A program made the translations under genes and the position numbers. 64,000 bases of DNA from Listeria ivanovii subsp. ivanovii (lineage in GTDB: Bacteria; Bacillota; Bacilli; Lactobacillales; Listeriaceae), in assembly GCF_900187025.1 (NCBI RefSeq), contig NZ_LT906478.1, positions 1,348,001 to 1,412,000 of the forward strand, in the 5' to 3' direction. The notes below the pieces were generated by a model that was not told the DNA's origin, did no database searches, and saw nothing but the letters and a program-made list of their open reading frames with translations. The stretch's first letter is position 1. Every line of letters starts with the position of its first letter. Below are positions 46,853 through 57,619 of this stretch, in pieces.

Positions 46853-48115
46853 ATGGCAAATGCAGAAATTATTGCTGTAGGAACAGAATTATTATTAGGA
46901 CAAATCGTTAATTCAAATGCCGCTTTTATTTCACAAGAATTAGCAGCGGACGGAATTTATGTCTATCATCATACAGTTGTTGGAGATAACCCAGAGCGTC
47001 TAAAGAAAGTGATAAAAATTGCTGAAAACCGCAGTGATATTTTAATCTTCACAGGTGGACTTGGACCAACTGAAGATGATATTACGAAACAAATTTTAGC
47101 TGAACATTTGCAGAAAAATTTAGTAATTGATCCATTTCATATGAACAAGATTACTGAACATTTTGCTTCAAGAAGTCGTACGATGACTGAAAACAATAAA
47201 TTACAAGCAGTCATTATTGAAGGGGCGATTGTTTTAAATAATGATTATGGCTTTGCTGCAGGGATGTTTTTACAACAAAATAATCATACATACATTTTAT
47301 TACCTGGACCTCCTTCTGAAATGAAACCAATGTTTAGTCATTACGCAAACCCTTTGCTTGTAGAAGATAATGGGGCGGAAAATATTTTAGAATCTAAAAT
47401 TATGCGTTTTTTTGGTATTGGTGAATCTCAACTAGCTGCGGATTTAAATGATTTGATTGTAACACAAGTGAATCCTACTATCGCTACCTATGCTGGGGAT
47501 AATGAAGTGATTGTGCGTATTACGGCAACAGCCAAAACAAAGGAAGAAGCAGCGAATCTAGTCAATGAAACCGAACAAGAAATTCTTCAACGTGATGGAG
47601 CTTTCTTATATGGTTACGGAGAAGTTTCTTTGCCAGAATTAGTAACGGCGATGTTGCTCGAGAAAAATATTACCATATCAGCTGCTGAAAGTTTTACTGC
47701 TGGTCTATTTCAAGCCGAAATTGCTCGTTTCCCTGGAATTTCGAAAATTTTCAAAGGTGGGATAGTTACTTACAGTGCCGAAACAAAACAATCTATTTTA
47801 CAAGTTTCCAAACAAATAATTGCAGATAAAGGTGTTGTTAGTTCGGAATGTGCTACTGAGATGGCAGATAATGTGAGACGGCTTTGCAATACCGATTTAG
47901 GTATTAGTTTTACAGGTGTCGCAGGACCAGACAGCTTAGAAGGTCATCCAGCAGGGACTATTTGGATTGGCTTAAGCGTCAAAGGGTACAAAACAGAAGC
48001 CTATCAATTTGTTTATGGTCGAGATAGAAATCATAATCGCCGCCGAGCTGTAAAACAAGGATTTCAACTAATTAAGCAGTTTTTAGACACCAATGCTTCA
48101 TTTTCTTTTAAGTGA
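46853..48115 (+). CDS. cinA: CinA, competence/damage-inducible protein
   Basis: A 420-residue protein with an N-terminal MoaB/MogA-like domain (about 1-170, AEIIAVGTELLLGQIVNSN; TGGLGPTEDD) and a C-terminal CinA/PncC nicotinamide-mononucleotide deamidase domain (about 260-415, AAESFTAGLFQAEIARFPG; GVAGPDSLEGHPAGTIWIGL). The family takes part in NAD salvage and NMN recycling, and precedes recA in many Firmicutes. TAGGGAG lies before ATG. Confidence 0.94.
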   Translation: MANAEIIAVGTELLLGQIVNSNAAFISQELAADGIYVYHHTVVGDNPERLKKVIKIAENRSDILIFTGGLGPTEDDITKQILAEHLQKNLVIDPFHMNKITEHFASRSRTMTENNKLQAVIIEGAIVLNNDYGFAAGMFLQQNNHTYILLPGPPSEMKPMFSHYANPLLVEDNGAENILESKIMRFFGIGESQLAADLNDLIVTQVNPTIATYAGDNEVIVRITATAKTKEEAANLVNETEQEILQRDGAFLYGYGEVSLPELVTAMLLEKNITISAAESFTAGLFQAEIARFPGISKIFKGGIVTYSAETKQSILQVSKQIIADKGVVSSECATEMADNVRRLCNTDLGISFTGVAGPDSLEGHPAGTIWIGLSVKGYKTEAYQFVYGRDRNHNRRRAVKQGFQLIKQFLDTNASFSFK

Positions 48116-48181
48116 AAAAAGAATTTTGGCTGGCAAAAAGCAAAAAGGAGCTATAAAAAAGTATTAGACGCAAGCTTGAAA

Positions 48182-48211
48182 TCCGGCTATAATTAAGGAG
48201 AAAGTAGCCGG
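48182..48211 (+). other. Stem-loop between cinA and recA
   Basis: CCGGCTA (48183-48189) pairs with TAGCCGG (48205-48211). A possible promoter (TTAGAC at 48164, TATAAT at 48188-48193, spacer 18) overlaps its left arm. There is no T tract, so termination is unlikely. Confidence 0.35.
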
Positions 48212-48233
48212 TACTTACACAAAACAAAAAATA

Positions 48234-48247
48234 CGAATAAATGTTCG
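48234..48247 (+). promoter_or_regulatory. LexA (SOS) box of recA
   Basis: CGAATAAATGTTCG matches the Gram-positive LexA consensus CGAACRNRYGTTYG with one or two deviations. It ends eight bases before the recA -35, so LexA would block polymerase binding. Confidence 0.85.
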
Positions 48248-48255
48248 CTTTTTAC

Positions 48256-48284
48256 TTGCTAATCGCTCTGAAATACGTTATAGT
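48256..48284 (+). promoter_or_regulatory. SigA promoter of recA
   Basis: TTGCTA (48256-48261) and TATAGT (48279-48284), spacer 17 bases. Leader about 80 bases. Confidence 0.8.
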
Positions 48285-48371
48285 AATTCTAGGAAATACA
48301 TTCTGACTGTTTTTTCGAGAGAGAAGAAGTAGAGAAACAGCTATTAGGATATTTATGAAGGAGGCAACAAT

Positions 48372-49418
48372 GTGAATGATCGTCAAGCGGCATTAGACCA
48401 AGCTTTAAAACAAATTGAAAAACAATTCGGTAAAGGTTCCATTATGAAATTAGGGGAGCATTCAGACCAAAATATATCTACTATTTCTAGTGGCTCATTA
48501 GCATTAGATATTGCTTTAGGAGTCGGCGGATATCCAAGAGGGCGTATTATTGAAGTATACGGACCCGAAAGTTCTGGTAAAACAACTGTTGCACTACATG
48601 CAATTGCAGAAGTACAAGCACAAGGCGGAACAGCGGCATTTATCGATGCAGAACATGCACTCGATCCTGCTTATGCAAAAAATCTTGGTGTTAATATTGA
48701 TGAGTTACTTTTATCTCAACCAGATACGGGAGAACAAGCATTAGAAATCGCTGAAGCATTAGTAAGAAGTGGCGCGGTTGATATGTTAGTTATTGACTCT
48801 GTGGCAGCACTTGTACCACGAGCGGAAATTGAAGGCGAAATGGGAGATGCGCATGTTGGTTTGCAAGCACGCTTAATGTCACAAGCTTTACGCAAACTTT
48901 CTGGCGCTATCAATAAATCTAAAACTATCGCAATTTTCATCAACCAAATTCGTGAAAAAGTTGGGGTTATGTTCGGTAATCCGGAAATCACGCCTGGTGG
49001 TCGGGCGCTTAAATTCTATTCTACTGTCCGTTTAGAAGTAAGACGTGCAGAACAATTGAAACAAGGTACGGATGTAATGGGGAACAAAACAAAAATTAAA
49101 GTAGTAAAAAATAAAGTAGCTCCACCATTCCGTATTGCGGAAGTAGATATTATGTACGGAGAAGGTATCTCACGCGAAGGCGAGCTTGTTGATATGGCTG
49201 CAGAAGTAGATGTTATCAATAAGAGCGGCTCATGGTATTCTTATAAAGAAGAACGTATCGGTCAAGGTCGTGAAAATGCTAAACAATATCTAAAAGAGCA
49301 TACTGATATTCGTGACGAAATCTCCAAGCGTGTTCGTGAAGAATATGAAATAGATGGAAGCAATAAAGAACCATTAGCAGAAACAGAAGAAACATTAAGC
49401 TTGCTTGATGACGAATAA
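48372..49418 (+). CDS. recA: Recombinase RecA
   Basis: RecA (348 residues) catalyses strand exchange and triggers LexA self-cleavage. Visible: N-terminal [20 protein letters not shown], Walker [24 protein letters not shown], loop 2 [17 protein letters not shown], and the acidic C-terminus. GTG start after AAGGAGG (seven to nine bases). The LexA box and separate promoter show SOS control, and the terminator at 49427 makes it monocistronic. Confidence 0.98.
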   Translation: MNDRQAALDQALKQIEKQFGKGSIMKLGEHSDQNISTISSGSLALDIALGVGGYPRGRIIEVYGPESSGKTTVALHAIAEVQAQGGTAAFIDAEHALDPAYAKNLGVNIDELLLSQPDTGEQALEIAEALVRSGAVDMLVIDSVAALVPRAEIEGEMGDAHVGLQARLMSQALRKLSGAINKSKTIAIFINQIREKVGVMFGNPEITPGGRALKFYSTVRLEVRRAEQLKQGTDVMGNKTKIKVVKNKVAPPFRIAEVDIMYGEGISREGELVDMAAEVDVINKSGSWYSYKEERIGQGRENAKQYLKEHTDIRDEISKRVREEYEIDGSNKEPLAETEETLSLLDDE

Positions 49419-49426
49419 TTAATCTG

Positions 49427-49467
49427 AAATACGTGCTAGGAAATTCACTTCCTGGCACGTATTTTTT
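49427..49467 (+). terminator. Terminator after recA
   Basis: AAATACGTGCTAGGAA (about 49427-49442) pairs with TTCCTGGCACGTATTT (49449-49464), one G-U, followed by T. Confidence 0.93.
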
Positions 49468-49516
49468 ACTATTTAAAAAAAACTATGGAAAATAAGCTGT
49501 CATTTCATTCCTTTTC

Positions 49517-49545
49517 TTGACATTGTTTGCTTTGACCTATAAAAT
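49517..49545 (+). promoter_or_regulatory. SigA promoter of rny
   Basis: A consensus -35 TTGACA (49517-49522) and TAAAAT (49540-49545), spacer 17 bases. Confidence 0.85.
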
Positions 49546-49552
49546 TAAGTTG

Positions 49553-49718
49553 TATATTTTATATTGCTGGGAGACAAGGGGGATGTTTTTCCTTTGAAAA
49601 TCGGCTTCAACTGAATGGGGAGATTAGCACTCGGTTGTTGATGAAAAATACGCATGTGCCAGAATTCTGGCCACCGACATAACAATAACGAAAATTGAAT
49701 AGCAAAGGAGGTGTAAGG
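49553..49718 (+). promoter_or_regulatory. Long structured leader of rny
   Basis: About 165 untranslated bases. It contains CAACTGA/TCGGTTG (a seven-base stem), a perfect palindrome GCCAGAATTCTGGC (49658-49671) and GGAG/AGGGGG-rich stretches that could mask ribosome sites. I do not recognise a catalogued riboswitch. An RNase may regulate its own leader. Confidence 0.45.
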
Positions 49719-51281
49719 ATGACAATCGCAATCACGATCATCTCCAGTTTGCTTTTCTTAATCGTCGGTCTAGTTGTTGGTTCTCTAATTTTTAAATCTA
49801 GTACAGAGAAAAAACTGGCTGCTGCAAGGGGGACTGCTGAATTAATTGTAGAAGATGCAAAGAAAGAAGCAGAAACTACAAAAAAAGAAGCATTGCTTGA
49901 AGCGAAGGAAGAGAATCATAGGTTACGTACTGAAATCGAAAATGAACTTCGTGGGCGAAGAACAGAGACACAGAAAGCAGAAAATCGCTTATTGCAAAGG
50001 GAGGAAAACCTCGACCGTAAAGATACTTCTTTAAGTAAACGAGAAGCTACACTTGAAAGAAAAGAGGAGAGTATCAGTAAACGTCAACAACAAATTGAAG
50101 AGAAAGAAAGCAAACTAGCTGAGATGATTCAAGCGGAGCAGACAGAACTTGAAAGAATTTCTGCACTGAGCAAAGAAGAAGCGAAATCAATCATCCTTAA
50201 CCAGGTAGAAGATGAATTAACACATGATACAGCAATCATGGTGAAAGAATCGGAAAACAGGGCGAAGGAAGAGTCGGATAAAAAAGCAAAGAATATTCTC
50301 TCACTAGCTATCCAGCGTTGTGCAGCTGATCATGTGGCAGAAACAACGGTATCTGTTGTTACCTTACCAAATGATGAGATGAAAGGACGGATTATCGGAC
50401 GTGAAGGCCGTAATATCCGCACGCTAGAAACGCTAACAGGAATCGATTTGATAATTGATGATACACCAGAAGCAGTAATACTTTCTGGATTTGATCCAAT
50501 TCGACGAGAAATCGCTAGAATCGCCTTAGAAAAACTTGTTCAAGATGGAAGAATCCATCCAGCTCGCATTGAAGAAATGGTGGACAAAGCCCGTAAAGAG
50601 GTGGACGAACACATTCGCGAAGTTGGTGAACAAGCAACATTTGAAGTGGGAATTCATTCCATTCATCCTGATTTAATAAAAATTCTTGGCCGCTTGCGTT
50701 ACCGTACTAGTTACGGACAAAACGTTCTTAACCACTCACTCGAAGTTTCGAAACTTGCTGGAATTTTAGCAGGGGAGCTCGGGGAAGATGTAACGCTTGC
50801 TAAACGGGCCGGACTACTTCATGACATTGGTAAAGCAATCGACCATGAAATTGAAGGAAGTCATGTAGAAATTGGTGTGGAACTTGCAACTAAATACAAA
50901 GAAAATGATGTAGTAATCAATAGTATTGCTTCTCATCATGGAGATACAGAGGCTACTTCTGTTATCGCTGTATTGGTTGCTGCAGCAGATGCACTTTCTG
51001 CCGCAAGACCAGGAGCTCGTAGTGAAACGCTAGAAAACTATATTCGCCGTTTAGAGAAATTAGAAGAAATTTCTGAGTCTTACGATGGTGTAGAAAAATC
51101 TTATGCTATTCAAGCAGGACGTGAAGTACGTATCATTGTTGAGCCAGATGCTATTGATGATCTTGCTTCTTACCGACTTGCTCGCGACATAAGAAAACGA
51201 ATTGAAGAGGAATTAGATTATCCTGGTCATATTAAAGTGACCGTCATTCGTGAAACAAGAGCAGTAGAATATGCTAAATAA
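49719..51281 (+). CDS. rny: Ribonuclease Y
   Basis: A 520-residue membrane-anchored endoribonuclease that starts mRNA decay. An N-terminal transmembrane helix (about 3-25) is followed by a long charged coiled coil (about 30-200), a KH RNA-binding domain (about 210-275, [17 protein letters not shown]) and an HD domain (about 335-430) with the catalytic [11 protein letters not shown] at 49719 follows AAAGGAGG. Its modulator RicA is encoded three genes downstream, at 52717. Confidence 0.97.
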   Translation: MTIAITIISSLLFLIVGLVVGSLIFKSSTEKKLAAARGTAELIVEDAKKEAETTKKEALLEAKEENHRLRTEIENELRGRRTETQKAENRLLQREENLDRKDTSLSKREATLERKEESISKRQQQIEEKESKLAEMIQAEQTELERISALSKEEAKSIILNQVEDELTHDTAIMVKESENRAKEESDKKAKNILSLAIQRCAADHVAETTVSVVTLPNDEMKGRIIGREGRNIRTLETLTGIDLIIDDTPEAVILSGFDPIRREIARIALEKLVQDGRIHPARIEEMVDKARKEVDEHIREVGEQATFEVGIHSIHPDLIKILGRLRYRTSYGQNVLNHSLEVSKLAGILAGELGEDVTLAKRAGLLHDIGKAIDHEIEGSHVEIGVELATKYKENDVVINSIASHHGDTEATSVIAVLVAAADALSAARPGARSETLENYIRRLEKLEEISESYDGVEKSYAIQAGREVRIIVEPDAIDDLASYRLARDIRKRIEEELDYPGHIKVTVIRETRAVEYAK

Positions 51282-51286
51282 AAATG

Positions 51287-51327
51287 AAAGATACATCCCA
51301 AATTTATTTTGTGGTGTATCTTTTTTT
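51287..51327 (+). terminator. Terminator after rny
   Basis: AAAGATACATCC (51287-51298) pairs with GGTGTATCTTT (51313-51323), followed by T. Confidence 0.85.
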
Positions 51328-51394
51328 AATCGGTTGCCTACCATGAATAAGAACGGTATAATCAAAGGATAACATTAAAAGGGAGGCGGATTTT

Positions 51395-51892
51395 TTGAGT
51401 GAGTGGAAAATTTTGCCGATGCTACGAGAGCACTATTCAGCAGTAGCAGCAATTCATCAAGAAGGTATTGATACAGGTAATGCTACTTTTCAAGAAAAAA
51501 CACTAACCTTAGATGAGTGGAATCAAAAATATTTAAAAATAGGTAGGTTGGTAGTTATTTTAAATGGACAAGTAATTGGCTGGGCAGCATTACTCCCATT
51601 TTCTAGTATGAATGCATATAGGGGTGTTGCAGAGCTAAGTATATACATAGCAAAGAGCGCTCGAGGAAAAGGAATTGGTAAAGCGTTAATGCAAGAAATA
51701 ATTCAGACAAGTGAAGAAAATGGCTTCTGGACACTCCAATCATTAATTTTCCCTGAGAATAAAGCTAGCATCGCACTTCATCACACATTTGGTTTCCGAA
51801 CATTATGTATACATGAAAAATTAGGTGAAATGAACGGAACTTTTCGTGATGTTGCCTTATTAGAACGAAGAAGTAATAGAAACGGAGAATAG
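51395..51892 (+). CDS. GNAT acetyltransferase, phosphinothricin-acetyltransferase-like
   Basis: A 165-residue GCN5-family N-acetyltransferase. The acetyl-CoA loop ARGKGIGKALMQEII (motif A) and the pattern HQEGIDTGNATFQE near the N-terminus are typical of the Pat/YncA-like branch that acetylates amino-acid analogues. Start TTG at 51395, ten bases after GGGAGGCGG. It sits between rny and ymdB, where Bacillus has no such gene, so it is a Listeria-specific insertion in the cluster. Substrate not determinable. Confidence 0.85.
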   Translation: MSEWKILPMLREHYSAVAAIHQEGIDTGNATFQEKTLTLDEWNQKYLKIGRLVVILNGQVIGWAALLPFSSMNAYRGVAELSIYIAKSARGKGIGKALMQEIIQTSEENGFWTLQSLIFPENKASIALHHTFGFRTLCIHEKLGEMNGTFRDVALLERRSNRNGE

Positions 51893-51896
51893 CGAA

Positions 51897-52700
51897 ATGA
51901 AATTATTATTTATCGGTGATGTTGTTGGTTCAATTGGCCGCGACGCCGTAACAGAATATTTACCACAATTAAAGAAAAAATATAAACCAACCATTACTGT
52001 TATCAATGGTGAAAATGCTGCAAGTGGTCGAGGAATTACAGAAAAAATTTACAAAGATTTTCTAGAGCTTGGTGCAAATGCTGTGACACTTGGTAACCAT
52101 ACTTGGGATAACCGTGATATTTTTGAATTTATCGATGATGCGAAATATCTCGTTCGTCCAGCTAACTTCCCTGATGATACAACACCTGGCACTGGAATGG
52201 TATTTGTAAAAAGTAATCAGCATGAGATTGCTGTTATTAATATGCAAGGCCGTACTTTTTTAGCAGATTTAGATGACCCCTTCCGCAAAATGGACGAACT
52301 AGTGGAAGAAGCTAAAAAACGAACAAATATCATTTTTGTTGATTTTCATGCTGAAACCACAAGTGAAAAAGAAGCAATGGGCTGGTATTTAGATGGACGA
52401 GTGACCGCTGTTGTTGGAACACATACCCATGTACAAACATCAGATAATCGGATTTTACCAGAAGGGACTGCTTATCTTACGGATACTGGAATGACTGGAC
52501 CATATGATGCGATACTTGGAATGGAGAAAGAAGCCGTTATCCGTCGTTTTAAAACGGCTCTGCCAACTAGATTTGAAGTACCAAAAACTGGTCGTGCAGT
52601 CTTATCAGGATGTTTGATTACACTAGATGAAACAACTGGGAAAGCGCAAAAAATTGACCGAATACTCATCAATGAAGACCACCCATTTTCCTTTGATTAA
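51897..52700 (+). CDS. ymdB: Metallophosphodiesterase YmdB
   Basis: A 267-residue calcineurin-like phosphodiesterase with 2',3'-cyclic-nucleotide activity in Bacillus, where it affects biofilm and motility genes. All metal motifs are present: LLFIGDVVGSIGRDAV, NGENAASGRGIT, TLGNHTWDN, VDFHAETTSEKEAMGWY and VVGTHTHVQT. It starts four bases after the acetyltransferase gene stop and after AACGGAG, so the two are translationally linked. Confidence 0.95.
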   Translation: MKLLFIGDVVGSIGRDAVTEYLPQLKKKYKPTITVINGENAASGRGITEKIYKDFLELGANAVTLGNHTWDNRDIFEFIDDAKYLVRPANFPDDTTPGTGMVFVKSNQHEIAVINMQGRTFLADLDDPFRKMDELVEEAKKRTNIIFVDFHAETTSEKEAMGWYLDGRVTAVVGTHTHVQTSDNRILPEGTAYLTDTGMTGPYDAILGMEKEAVIRRFKTALPTRFEVPKTGRAVLSGCLITLDETTGKAQKIDRILINEDHPFSFD

Positions 52701-52716
52701 GAATGGAGATGAAATT

Positions 52717-53079
52717 ATGACTGTTTCAAAAGAAGAAATAATGAAAAAAGCAACGGAACTTCGTGACGCATTAGAACAAACCGAAGAAGTATCTTTTTAC
52801 CGGTTAGCAGAAGAACGAATTAATGCTAACTCCAAAGTAGCGACGAAAGTTTCTAAAATAAAAGCACTACAAAAAGAAGTAGTCAATCTAGAACATTATC
52901 AAAAAATGGAAGCGATGAGACAAACGGAAAATCAAATTGAAAATGTTAGAGCAGATATTGACTCATTACCGATTGTAACGGAATTTAGACGTGCACAAGA
53001 AGATGCTAATGACCTGCTACAATCTATCACTTCAGAGATAACTACCAAAGTAACAGAAGAACTAGAAAAAGATAATTAA
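52717..53079 (+). CDS. ricA: RicA/YmcA, RNase Y specificity factor subunit
   Basis: A 120-residue helical protein of the YlbF/YmcA family (SFYRLAEERINANSKVATKVSKI; IKALQKEVVNLEHYQK). In Bacillus, YmcA (RicA), YlbF (RicF) and YaaT (RicT) form a complex that directs RNase Y cleavage and carries iron-sulfur clusters. The Bacillus protein has a longer C-terminal tail with a cysteine. This protein ends earlier and contains no cysteine at all. ATG at 52717, after TGGAGATGAAATT. Confidence 0.88.
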   Translation: MTVSKEEIMKKATELRDALEQTEEVSFYRLAEERINANSKVATKVSKIKALQKEVVNLEHYQKMEAMRQTENQIENVRADIDSLPIVTEFRRAQEDANDLLQSITSEITTKVTEELEKDN

Positions 53080-53086
53080 TCACTTG

Positions 53087-53113
53087 AAACTGTCGAATTA
53101 CTGGCAGTTTTTT
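53087..53113 (+). terminator. Terminator after ricA
   Basis: AAACTGTC (53087-53094) pairs with GGCAGTTT (53103-53110), one G-U, followed by TTT. Confidence 0.75.
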
Positions 53114-53144
53114 CTTTTTAGCTTCACAGAAAAATGAAACTTTA

Positions 53145-53153
53145 TGCTATAAT
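53145..53153 (+). promoter_or_regulatory. Extended -10 promoter of mutSL
   Basis: TGCTATAAT (53145-53153), 36 bases before mutS. Confidence 0.55.
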
Positions 53154-53188
53154 GGAAGGATGAAAATGAAGTAAGGGATGATGAGATA

Positions 53189-55771
53189 ATGACAGAGTAT
53201 ACACCAATGATTAAGCAATACTTGGAAATCAAAGATAAATATCAAGATGCTTTCTTATTTTTCCGTTTAGGAGATTTTTATGAAATGTTCTTTGAGGATG
53301 CGCTAAAAGCTTCTCAAATTTTAGAAATTACACTTACTGGTCGTGAGGGTGGAACGAAAGAGAAAATCCCGATGTGCGGGGTTCCATATCATTCTGCGAG
53401 TGGATATATTGATACCTTGATTGAAAAAGGATATAAAGTCGCTATTTGTGAACAAGTAGAAGATCCAAAAACAACAAAAGGCATGGTAAAACGAGAAGTA
53501 GTTCAGTTAATTTCACCCGGAACTGTGATGGATGAACGGGGTCTTAAAGCAAAAGAAAACAACTATATTGCAGCACTTTACTGTTATGAAGGAAAAGAAT
53601 ATGGTTTTGCTTACTCTGACCTATCTACCGGAGAGCTGAAATCCACAGTTATCGATGCGAGTGAAGATCGTCTAATTAATGAGCTAACAACACTTTCAAC
53701 AAGAGAGTTAGTCGTTTCGTCAACTGGAAAAGAAGTACTCTCAAGTGCAATGAAAGAGCAACTAGGCCTCACTTTTTCTATTCATGAAGAAGATGCGATT
53801 CCTACTGAAAACGAAAAGTTGGTTACTCGCCATATGTCTTTATCAGAAAAGCGAGCAATTGGTAAATTACTACATTATTTAAAAGAGACACAGAAACGAG
53901 ATCTTGGTCATTTACAACAAGCTGTCCACTATGAAACAAGTAGTTATATGAAAATGGATTATTATTCAAAACGTAACTTAGAACTAGCGGAGTCCATTCG
54001 TGGCAAAGGACGTCAAGGGACACTGCTTTGGCTACTTGATAATACGCAAACGGCAATGGGTGGCCGAATGTTAAAACAATGGATAGATCGACCGCTAATT
54101 GATCGTAAAAAGATTATCGAACGTCAAAATGATGTCAGTGAACTTATGGCTCATTTTTTCGAACGCTTAGAACTGGTAGAAAACTTAAAAAATGTATATG
54201 ACCTAGAACGTCTTGCTGGTCGGGTTGCATATGGTAATGTTAACGCACGCGACTTGATTCAGCTGCGGAATTCGTTATATCAAATCCCGCGAATTCGTGC
54301 AACACTACTTTCAATGAATACACCTAGCTTAACTGAGCTAGCAAACCAACTAGACCCATGCGAAGAATTGACTGAAAAACTAGAAGAAGCAATTATGGAC
54401 TCCGCACCGATTTCAATTCGCGAAGGCGGCATTATTAAAGACGGATATAACAGTCAATTAGATACTTATCGTGATGCAAGCAGGAATGGTAAAACATGGA
54501 TTGCTGAATTAGAACGGAAAGAGCGGGAACTAACAGGCATTAAAACGATGAAGGTGGGTTTTAATCGCGTGTTTGGTTATTACATTGAAGTTACCCGAGC
54601 GAATACACATTTGCTCCCAGAAGGTCGCTATGAGCGTAAACAGACCCTAGCTAATGCCGAACGTTATATTACTCCAGAATTAAAAGAGAAAGAAAAACTA
54701 ATTTTAGATGCAGAAGAGAAAAGCATGGAATTAGAATATCAATTGTTTACAGAAGTCCGAGAAACTGTAAAAGACTACATCGAACGCCTTCAAAAACTAG
54801 CAAAATCTGTCAGCGAAATTGATTGTTTACAAAGTTTTGCAGATGTTAGTGAGAAAAATCATTTTATTCGCCCAACACTTAGCGAGGATGGGTCACTCCA
54901 TGTAAAACAAGGTCGTCATCCAGTTGTAGAAAAAGTGATGGGAGCACAAAGCTATGTAGCCAATGATTGTGATTTAGACAAGAATAGAGAAATATTACTA
55001 ATTACCGGTCCGAATATGTCCGGTAAAAGTACGTATATGCGTCAAGTTGCATTGATGGCAGTTTGCGCACAAGTAGGTTGTTTTGTACCAGCAGAAGAAG
55101 CAATTTTACCGATTTTTGACCAAATTTTTACAAGAATAGGTGCAGCGGATGATTTAATCGCCGGCCAAAGTACTTTTATGGTAGAGATGTTAGAAGCTCG
55201 AAATGCCATTGTTCATGCTACTAAAGATAGCTTAATTTTATTTGACGAAATAGGACGCGGAACTGCTACTTATGATGGAATGGCGTTAGCACAAGCTATT
55301 ATTGAATATATTCATGAAAACGTACATGCCAAAACGTTATTTTCAACTCATTATCACGAATTGACTGACTTAGAAAAAGAGTTATGCGGTTTGCAAAATA
55401 TCCATGTGAGTGCTGTAGAAGAAAATGGCAAGGTTGTTTTCCTTCACAAAATCAAAGAAGGACCAGCTGATAAAAGCTATGGGATTCATGTTGCTGAATT
55501 AGCCGAATTACCAAAGTCATTAATTGAACGCGCCAGCCGGATTCTCGAACAGCTTGAAAACGACGATAAAAAAATCATTATTTCCAGTGAAACACAACCA
55601 GAAGAAATTCATGAGGAAATACAACTTTCGATGTTCCCAGTAGAGCCAGAGAAAAAAACATCTTCCAAAGAAGCAAAATTAATCAAAGAAATTGCTGCGC
55701 TAAATATTATGCAAATGACTCCAATGGATGCAATGAATAAATTATATGAACTACAAAGTAAAACGCATTAA
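53189..55771 (+). CDS. mutS: DNA mismatch repair protein MutS
   Basis: An 860-residue mismatch sensor. The mismatch-recognition motif GDFYEMF (phenylalanine wedge) is at about residues 30-36, followed by connector, lever and clamp domains and the ATPase with [24 protein letters not shown] and [16 protein letters not shown]. The C-terminal dimerisation/clamp-binding tail is present (QLSMFP, a likely beta-clamp motif). Precedes mutL by 22 bases. Confidence 0.98.
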   Translation: MTEYTPMIKQYLEIKDKYQDAFLFFRLGDFYEMFFEDALKASQILEITLTGREGGTKEKIPMCGVPYHSASGYIDTLIEKGYKVAICEQVEDPKTTKGMVKREVVQLISPGTVMDERGLKAKENNYIAALYCYEGKEYGFAYSDLSTGELKSTVIDASEDRLINELTTLSTRELVVSSTGKEVLSSAMKEQLGLTFSIHEEDAIPTENEKLVTRHMSLSEKRAIGKLLHYLKETQKRDLGHLQQAVHYETSSYMKMDYYSKRNLELAESIRGKGRQGTLLWLLDNTQTAMGGRMLKQWIDRPLIDRKKIIERQNDVSELMAHFFERLELVENLKNVYDLERLAGRVAYGNVNARDLIQLRNSLYQIPRIRATLLSMNTPSLTELANQLDPCEELTEKLEEAIMDSAPISIREGGIIKDGYNSQLDTYRDASRNGKTWIAELERKERELTGIKTMKVGFNRVFGYYIEVTRANTHLLPEGRYERKQTLANAERYITPELKEKEKLILDAEEKSMELEYQLFTEVRETVKDYIERLQKLAKSVSEIDCLQSFADVSEKNHFIRPTLSEDGSLHVKQGRHPVVEKVMGAQSYVANDCDLDKNREILLITGPNMSGKSTYMRQVALMAVCAQVGCFVPAEEAILPIFDQIFTRIGAADDLIAGQSTFMVEMLEARNAIVHATKDSLILFDEIGRGTATYDGMALAQAIIEYIHENVHAKTLFSTHYHELTDLEKELCGLQNIHVSAVEENGKVVFLHKIKEGPADKSYGIHVAELAELPKSLIERASRILEQLENDDKKIIISSETQPEEIHEEIQLSMFPVEPEKKTSSKEAKLIKEIAALNIMQMTPMDAMNKLYELQSKTH

Positions 55772-55793
55772 AAAGAGAAAGGCAGGGTTCTAA

Positions 55794-57605
55794 ATGGCTA
55801 AACATATCGTAGAATTAACGGATGCTTTATCTAATAAAATAGCTGCTGGAGAAGTAGTAGAACGACCTGCGTCTGTTGTAAAAGAACTGGTAGAAAATGC
55901 GATTGATGCTGGTAGTACGGTAATTGATATCCTAGTAGAAGAAGCAGGATTAAATAAAATTACTATCATTGATAACGGCAGTGGGATTGAAGAAGAGGAC
56001 GTTGCTACGGCTTTCCTTCGTCATGCAACAAGCAAAATTAAAAATGAAGCAGACTTATTTCGTGTCCATACTTTAGGCTTTCGTGGGGAGGCCCTTCCAA
56101 GTATTGCTTCCGTATCACATTTATCCATGGAAACATCTACTGGTGAATCCAAAGGTACAAGCATTTCACTAGAAGGCGGGAAAATCATCGAACAAAAAAG
56201 TGGACATGCAAGAAAAGGGACGCAAATTGAAGTATCACAGCTATTCTTTAATACACCAGCCCGCTTAAAATACTTAAAAAGTTTACCGACTGAACTTGGA
56301 AACATCACAGACATTTTAAATCGCTTAGCTTTAGCTCACCCAGACATTAGCTTCCGTTTTTCACATAACGGCAAATCGATATTACAAACGAATGGTAACG
56401 GAGATTTAAGACAAGTTATTGCAGCAATTTATGGTGTTTCGATTGCGAGAAAGTCCATTCCTGTAAATGCAGAGTCACTTGATTTTAAAATATCAGGCTA
56501 TGCAGTTTTGCCAGAAGTGAATCGCTCTAACCGAAATTATATATCGACAATTATTAATGGTCGCTTTATTAAAAATTTTGCCTTAGTAAAAGCAATTCAA
56601 GAAGGCTATCATACGCTTCTACCAATTGGCCGTTTTCCAATTATTGTTCTTCAAATTGAAATGGATCCTATTATTGTAGATGTAAACGTCCATCCAGCAA
56701 AATTAGAAGTCCGTTTAAGCAAAGAAAAAGAACTGGGGCAACTAATTAGCCAAATGATTAAACAAGCTTTCCATCAGTTGCAACTTATTCCAGATGGAGA
56801 GGTATCAAAAAAACAGAAAGAACTTCAAAAATCAGAACAAATTCAGATGTCATTTGAAGAGAATAAACAGAAAGAAGAACCACCGACGCTATTCTCTAAA
56901 CCAAACATTCCAGAATATGTTCCTTCAGATGATGATGCTCCAATCGAAACAGATCTCATTTTAGAATCAGCTCCAGTTTATTCACCGGTAGAAAAAATAG
57001 AGCACCCAGAAACACCAAAAGAACGCATCCCCAAAATGTATCCAATTGGCCAAATGCATGCTACCTATATCTTTGCTCAAAATGAAAATGGCTTATATAT
57101 TATCGACCAACATGCGGCACAAGAAAGAATTAAATATGAATTTTATCGCGAAAAAATTGGTGAAGTAAGTCGCGAACTGCAAGAGTTACTTGTACCAATT
57201 GTATTAGAGTTTCCAGCAGATGAATATGTCCGTCTAGAAGAGCAAAAAGCAAAACTAGAAGAAGTGGGTGTATTTTTAGAAAGCTTTGGCCAAAATAGCT
57301 ACATTATTCGTGCGCACCCAACATGGTTTCCGAAAGACCAAGAAGAGGAAACGCTTCGAGAAATTATTGACGAAGCTCTAACTTCTCCAAGCATTAGTAT
57401 TCACAAGCTCAGAGAAGATACGGCAATAATGATGAGCTGCAAAAAATCGATCAAAGCAAACCATTATTTAACAATGAAAGATATGGAAGCTTTACTGGAT
57501 ACGTTAAGGGAAGCTAGTGATCCATTTACGTGCCCACATGGTCGTCCTGTCATTATTCAATACTCTACGTACGAACTTGAAAAAATGTTTAAACGTGTGA
57601 TGTAA
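55794..57605 (+). CDS. mutL: DNA mismatch repair protein MutL
   Basis: A 603-residue GHKL ATPase and nicking endonuclease. N-terminal ATP motifs [26 protein letters not shown] and [12 protein letters not shown]; a variable linker (about 340-410); a C-terminal endonuclease domain with the metal motif DQHAAQERI and the zinc-associated CPHGRPV, so it acts without MutH, as in other Gram-positives. AAGAGAAAGGCAGGG precedes ATG. Confidence 0.97.
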   Translation: MAKHIVELTDALSNKIAAGEVVERPASVVKELVENAIDAGSTVIDILVEEAGLNKITIIDNGSGIEEEDVATAFLRHATSKIKNEADLFRVHTLGFRGEALPSIASVSHLSMETSTGESKGTSISLEGGKIIEQKSGHARKGTQIEVSQLFFNTPARLKYLKSLPTELGNITDILNRLALAHPDISFRFSHNGKSILQTNGNGDLRQVIAAIYGVSIARKSIPVNAESLDFKISGYAVLPEVNRSNRNYISTIINGRFIKNFALVKAIQEGYHTLLPIGRFPIIVLQIEMDPIIVDVNVHPAKLEVRLSKEKELGQLISQMIKQAFHQLQLIPDGEVSKKQKELQKSEQIQMSFEENKQKEEPPTLFSKPNIPEYVPSDDDAPIETDLILESAPVYSPVEKIEHPETPKERIPKMYPIGQMHATYIFAQNENGLYIIDQHAAQERIKYEFYREKIGEVSRELQELLVPIVLEFPADEYVRLEEQKAKLEEVGVFLESFGQNSYIIRAHPTWFPKDQEEETLREIIDEALTSPSISIHKLREDTAIMMSCKKSIKANHYLTMKDMEALLDTLREASDPFTCPHGRPVIIQYSTYELEKMFKRVM

Positions 57606-57619
57606 AGGAGGAAATATCA

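Noticed and set aside
49583-49597. Four-codon upstream frame (MFFL) in the rny leader.
   Set aside because: The G-rich run touches the ATG with no proper spacing; too short to support.
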